From assembly GCA_902496375.1 (NCBI GenBank), contig CABVAS010000085.1:1-6890 (forward strand): DNA of 6,890 nt. The letters run 5' to 3'. This stretch comes from an uncultured Collinsella sp. (GTDB taxonomy: Bacteria; Actinomycetota; Coriobacteriia; Coriobacteriales; Coriobacteriaceae). The notes under the pieces were generated by a model, which was not told the origin of the DNA, did not search any database, and saw only the letters and a program-made list of their open reading frames with translations. Position 1 is the stretch's first letter, and every line of letters begins with the position of its first letter. The translations under genes were made by a program, and so were the position numbers. Below, piece by piece: positions 5,177 to 6,890 of this stretch.

Positions 5177-6137
5177 ATAAAAATTCGCCTACTCGGTGGA
5201 CTTCGGGTTCTAGGTCTACGTTGAATTGGTCTTTGACGGTTGCCTGGATGTGGCGGATGAGTTCGTCGACATCGGCGGCGGTGGCGTGGTCGGCGTTGAC
5301 GATGAAGCCGCAGTGCTTTTCGCTCACCTGAGCGCCGCCAATGGCGTGTCCTCGCAGGCCGGCGTCCATGATGAGCTTGCCGGCAAAGTGGCCCTCGGGG
5401 CGCTTGAAGGTGGAGCCGGCACTCGGCATGTCGAGTGGCTGCTTGTCCTCGCGGCGCTGGCGGTAGTCGTCCATGTCGGCCTTGATCATCGCGGCGTTGC
5501 CCGGGGCGAGATTGAAAGTGGCCGAAAGCACGATGAAACCGTCGTCGGCAATGCGGCTCTTGCGATAGCCCAGGTTGAGCTCATCGACATCGAACTCGAT
5601 AATGCTGCCGCTACCGCGGGTGCCGTCGTCGAGCATGCGGGCGGGCTTGTAGACGCGCACGGACTCCAGCACATCGGCCATGCAGGCGCCGTATGCTCCG
5701 GCGTTCATGTAGCAGGCACCGCCGACCGATCCGGGAATGCCCGAGATGGGCTCCATGCCGGTAAGGCCGGCCTCGGCTGCCGCGGCTGCGACATCGGAAA
5801 GCAAGGCGCCGGCTGCCGCCGTGACGTGCGTGCCGTCGACCGTAATGTCGGAGAGGCCCTCGCCCAGCGCTACGACGACGCCGCGGATGCCCTTGTCGCC
5901 GACGAGCAAGTCGGAGCCGTTGCCCACGATGGTGAGTGGTAGATTGCAGCGATAGCAGGTATCGAGCGTGGCGACGAGGCCCTGCTCAGTATCGGGCGTG
6001 ACAAAGACGTCGGCCGGACCGCCGATCTTAAACGTGGTGTGCTCGCGCATGGGCTCGCTCATCAGCACGTTGTCCTCGCCGGCAACGCCAGCGAGCGCGC
6101 ACAGCAGGTCCTCGTTAAAAAAATCGTTCTCGTGCAT
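5175..6137 (-). CDS. murB: UDP-N-acetylenolpyruvoylglucosamine reductase
   Basis: A cytoplasmic FAD enzyme using NADPH to reduce UDP-GlcNAc-enolpyruvate to UDP-MurNAc, the second committed step of peptidoglycan precursor synthesis. The 320 residues fit the shorter type II MurB. Seen: TTFKIGGPADVFV at 34-46 and GNGSDLLVGDKGIRGVVV at 72-89, both FAD-binding; the flavin-site GIPGSVGGACYMNAGAYG at 133-150; GYRKSRI with Arg192; PSAGSTFKRP with the proton-donating Ser242; and LEPEVHRVG near the C-terminus carrying the catalytic Glu, probably Glu310. All expected active-site residues are present. The ATG at 6137 is preceded by AGGCGG with an 8-nt gap. The frame is open further up to 6236, but the extra 33 residues resemble no MurB and cover the likely promoter. 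The gene diverges from the LacI-type gene and converges on the hydrolase gene. The TAA stop lies inside the shared terminator. Confidence 0.97.
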   Translation of the reverse strand: MHENDFFNEDLLCALAGVAGEDNVLMSEPMREHTTFKIGGPADVFVTPDTEQGLVATLDTCYRCNLPLTIVGNGSDLLVGDKGIRGVVVALGEGLSDITVDGTHVTAAAGALLSDVAAAAAEAGLTGMEPISGIPGSVGGACYMNAGAYGACMADVLESVRVYKPARMLDDGTRGSGSIIEFDVDELNLGYRKSRIADDGFIVLSATFNLAPGNAAMIKADMDDYRQRREDKQPLDMPSAGSTFKRPEGHFAGKLIMDAGLRGHAIGGAQVSEKHCGFIVNADHATAADVDELIRHIQATVKDQFNVDLEPEVHRVGEFL

Positions 6138-6180
6138 ACGAATATCCGCCTTTTGGTGGTCGTTGTCATCAATCGATTGC

Positions 6181-6186
6181 AATATA
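6181..6186 (-). promoter_or_regulatory. Candidate -10 element of the murB promoter
   Basis: TATATT on the minus strand is a five-of-six match, 43 nt before the murB ATG. The expected -35 position reads CACCAA or similar, so the promoter is weak or uses another sigma or activator contact. The call rests on position and one hexamer. Confidence 0.35.
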
Positions 6187-6279
6187 CCCCACCCGGACGG
6201 ATTTGGTGCGCTGGCGGCGATAAAACAGCCGTCCACCGGATTGGTAAAGTGTTTATCACCGAGGTAGAGGGGTAGTCGC

Positions 6280-6285
6280 TATACT
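6280..6285 (+). promoter_or_regulatory. Candidate -10 element of the LacI-family gene promoter
   Basis: TATACT sits 35 nt before the ATG at 6321 and is the same hexamer as the galE candidate. There is no recognisable -35 at the usual 16-18 nt spacing, where the sequence is CACCGA or similar. Transcription would start near 6292. Confidence 0.4.
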
Positions 6286-6294
6286 TTCAAGAGA

Positions 6295-6304
6295 TTGCGC
6301 GTAA
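6295..6304. promoter_or_regulatory. Possible self-regulatory operator of the LacI-family gene
   Basis: TTGCGCGTAA is palindromic in eight of ten positions around a central CG, the usual pattern of LacI-family operators. It lies just after the expected transcription start of a LacI-family gene, so autorepression is plausible. The site is short and imperfect, and I see no second copy in the window. Confidence 0.25.
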
Positions 6305-6320
6305 ACCCGGAAGGAGCGAG

Positions 6321-6890
6321 ATGGCCAACAAAGTCACCCTCAAGCAGATCGCCCAGGAGGTGGGGCTTTCCCCCTCGTCGGTCTCGCTTGTTCTCAATAA
6401 TCGGCCCTGTCGCATCTCGGAAGAAAACCGCAAGCTCATCAAAGAGGTCGCGGCGCGCAACCACTATGTTCCCAACCAGATTGCGCGCAGCCTGGTCATG
6501 CGCGAGTCGCGCACGCTGGGCCTTATCGTCCCTAACATCGAGAGCCGCTTTTTTGCCTCGCTCGCCGGTAGCCTGGAAAAGCGCTGCCGCGAGGACGGCT
6601 ATGCGCTCTTCATTACCAGCTCGGGCGGAAGCGCCGATGACGATCTGGAGCTGCTGCGCCAGCTGGTGACGCGCGGCGTTGATGGCGTCTTCCTGGTGGT
6701 GGGTGACGAGTTCTCCGATGACCGCGCCCTGCGCGAAGAAGTCAGCCACCTGCCCATCCCGGCCGTAATGGTCGACCGTGCCATTGAGGGGCTCGAGTGC
6801 GACAAGGTGATGTTCGACCACGAGATGGGCGGCTATATGGCCACCCGCTATCTGATCGAGCAAGGCCACCGCCGTATTGCCTGCCTGGTT
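6321..6890 (+). CDS. LacI-family transcriptional regulator, N-terminal 190 residues (cut by right window edge)
   Basis: A DNA-binding repressor or activator that normally responds to a sugar. Seen: the helix-turn-helix VTLKQIAQEVGLSPSSVSLVLNN at 5-27, and the hinge helix PNQIARSLVMRES at 51-63 with Ala55 and the minor-groove Leu58. The start of the periplasmic-binding-protein-like effector domain follows (TLGLIVPNIESRFFASLAGSLE, then the strand GVDGVFLVV), and the GYMATRYLIEQGHRRIACLV motif at 171-190 reaches the edge. Family members are about 330-350 residues, so just over half is present. The residues equivalent to LacI Tyr17, Gln18 and Arg22 are Pro18, Ser19 and Leu23, so it will not read a lac-type operator. 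AAGGAG lies 4 nt before the ATG, which fixes the start. The effector and target genes cannot be told from here; they often lie downstream, outside the window. Confidence 0.93.
   Translation, partial: MANKVTLKQIAQEVGLSPSSVSLVLNNRPCRISEENRKLIKEVAARNHYVPNQIARSLVMRESRTLGLIVPNIESRFFASLAGSLEKRCREDGYALFITSSGGSADDDLELLRQLVTRGVDGVFLVVGDEFSDDRALREEVSHLPIPAVMVDRAIEGLECDKVMFDHEMGGYMATRYLIEQGHRRIACLV

Noticed and set aside
4889..5180. Small frames across the palindromic element on both strands (75 and 69 codons)
   Set aside because: They simply translate the inverted arms, with no ribosome site and no protein-like composition.
5226..5942. Plus-strand open frame of 238 codons opposite murB
   Set aside because: It is an antisense shadow. 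MurB motifs are intact on the minus strand.
1..6890. CRISPR array, tRNA, rRNA or defence/toxin system
   Set aside because: There are no regularly spaced direct repeats, no tRNA T-loop motif and no nuclease or toxin-like frames. Every long gene belongs to a well-known metabolic, wall or regulatory family.

Overview
The window looks like chromosomal DNA from a GC-rich, Gram-positive-type gut actinobacterium. The protein wording and GC-rich third codon positions suggest a Coriobacteriia member close to Collinsella. This is recognition from memory, not a search result, and the genus is only moderately certain. The genes are ordinary: alpha-glucan breakdown, UDP-galactose metabolism, peptidoglycan synthesis and remodelling, and one LacI-type regulator. 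I see no phage genes, transposase, CRISPR array, tRNA or rRNA, and no unknown multi-gene system. The most unusual DNA is non-coding.

Layout: (1) 1-2306, minus strand. A malQ (4-alpha-glucanotransferase) to glgP/malP (alpha-glucan phosphorylase, cut by the left edge) unit runs from a promoter near 2277-2306. That promoter has a 19-bp inverted repeat between its -35 and -10. The 128-nt gap between the two genes holds an 11-bp stem-loop and a second, 18-bp inverted repeat touching the glgP ribosome binding site. (2) 2356-3517, minus strand. galE has its own candidate promoter and a clear rho-independent terminator. (3) 3741-4946, plus strand. A secreted peptidoglycan hydrolase carries a twin-arginine-type signal, a long CwlO/PcsB-like coiled coil, an Ala/Gly/Ser linker and a C-terminal CHAP/NlpC-type Cys-His domain. 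An AT-rich stretch full of inverted half-sites precedes it, one arm overlapping its start codon. (4) 4947-5177, between convergent genes. A 131-bp element with perfect 31-bp inverted arms and a nested hairpin is followed by a short, probably bidirectional terminator. (5) 5175-6137, minus strand, murB. (6) 6321-6890, plus strand, the first 190 codons of a LacI-family regulator, diverging from murB and cut by the right edge.

How they fit together: MalQ rearranges maltodextrins into longer chains that the phosphorylase can shorten to glucose-1-phosphate. GalE interconverts UDP-glucose and UDP-galactose, linking sugar catabolism to envelope polysaccharide precursors. MurB makes UDP-MurNAc for the wall that the CHAP protein probably trims. 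No gap between genes exceeds 300 bases; each of the larger ones is described under its features.
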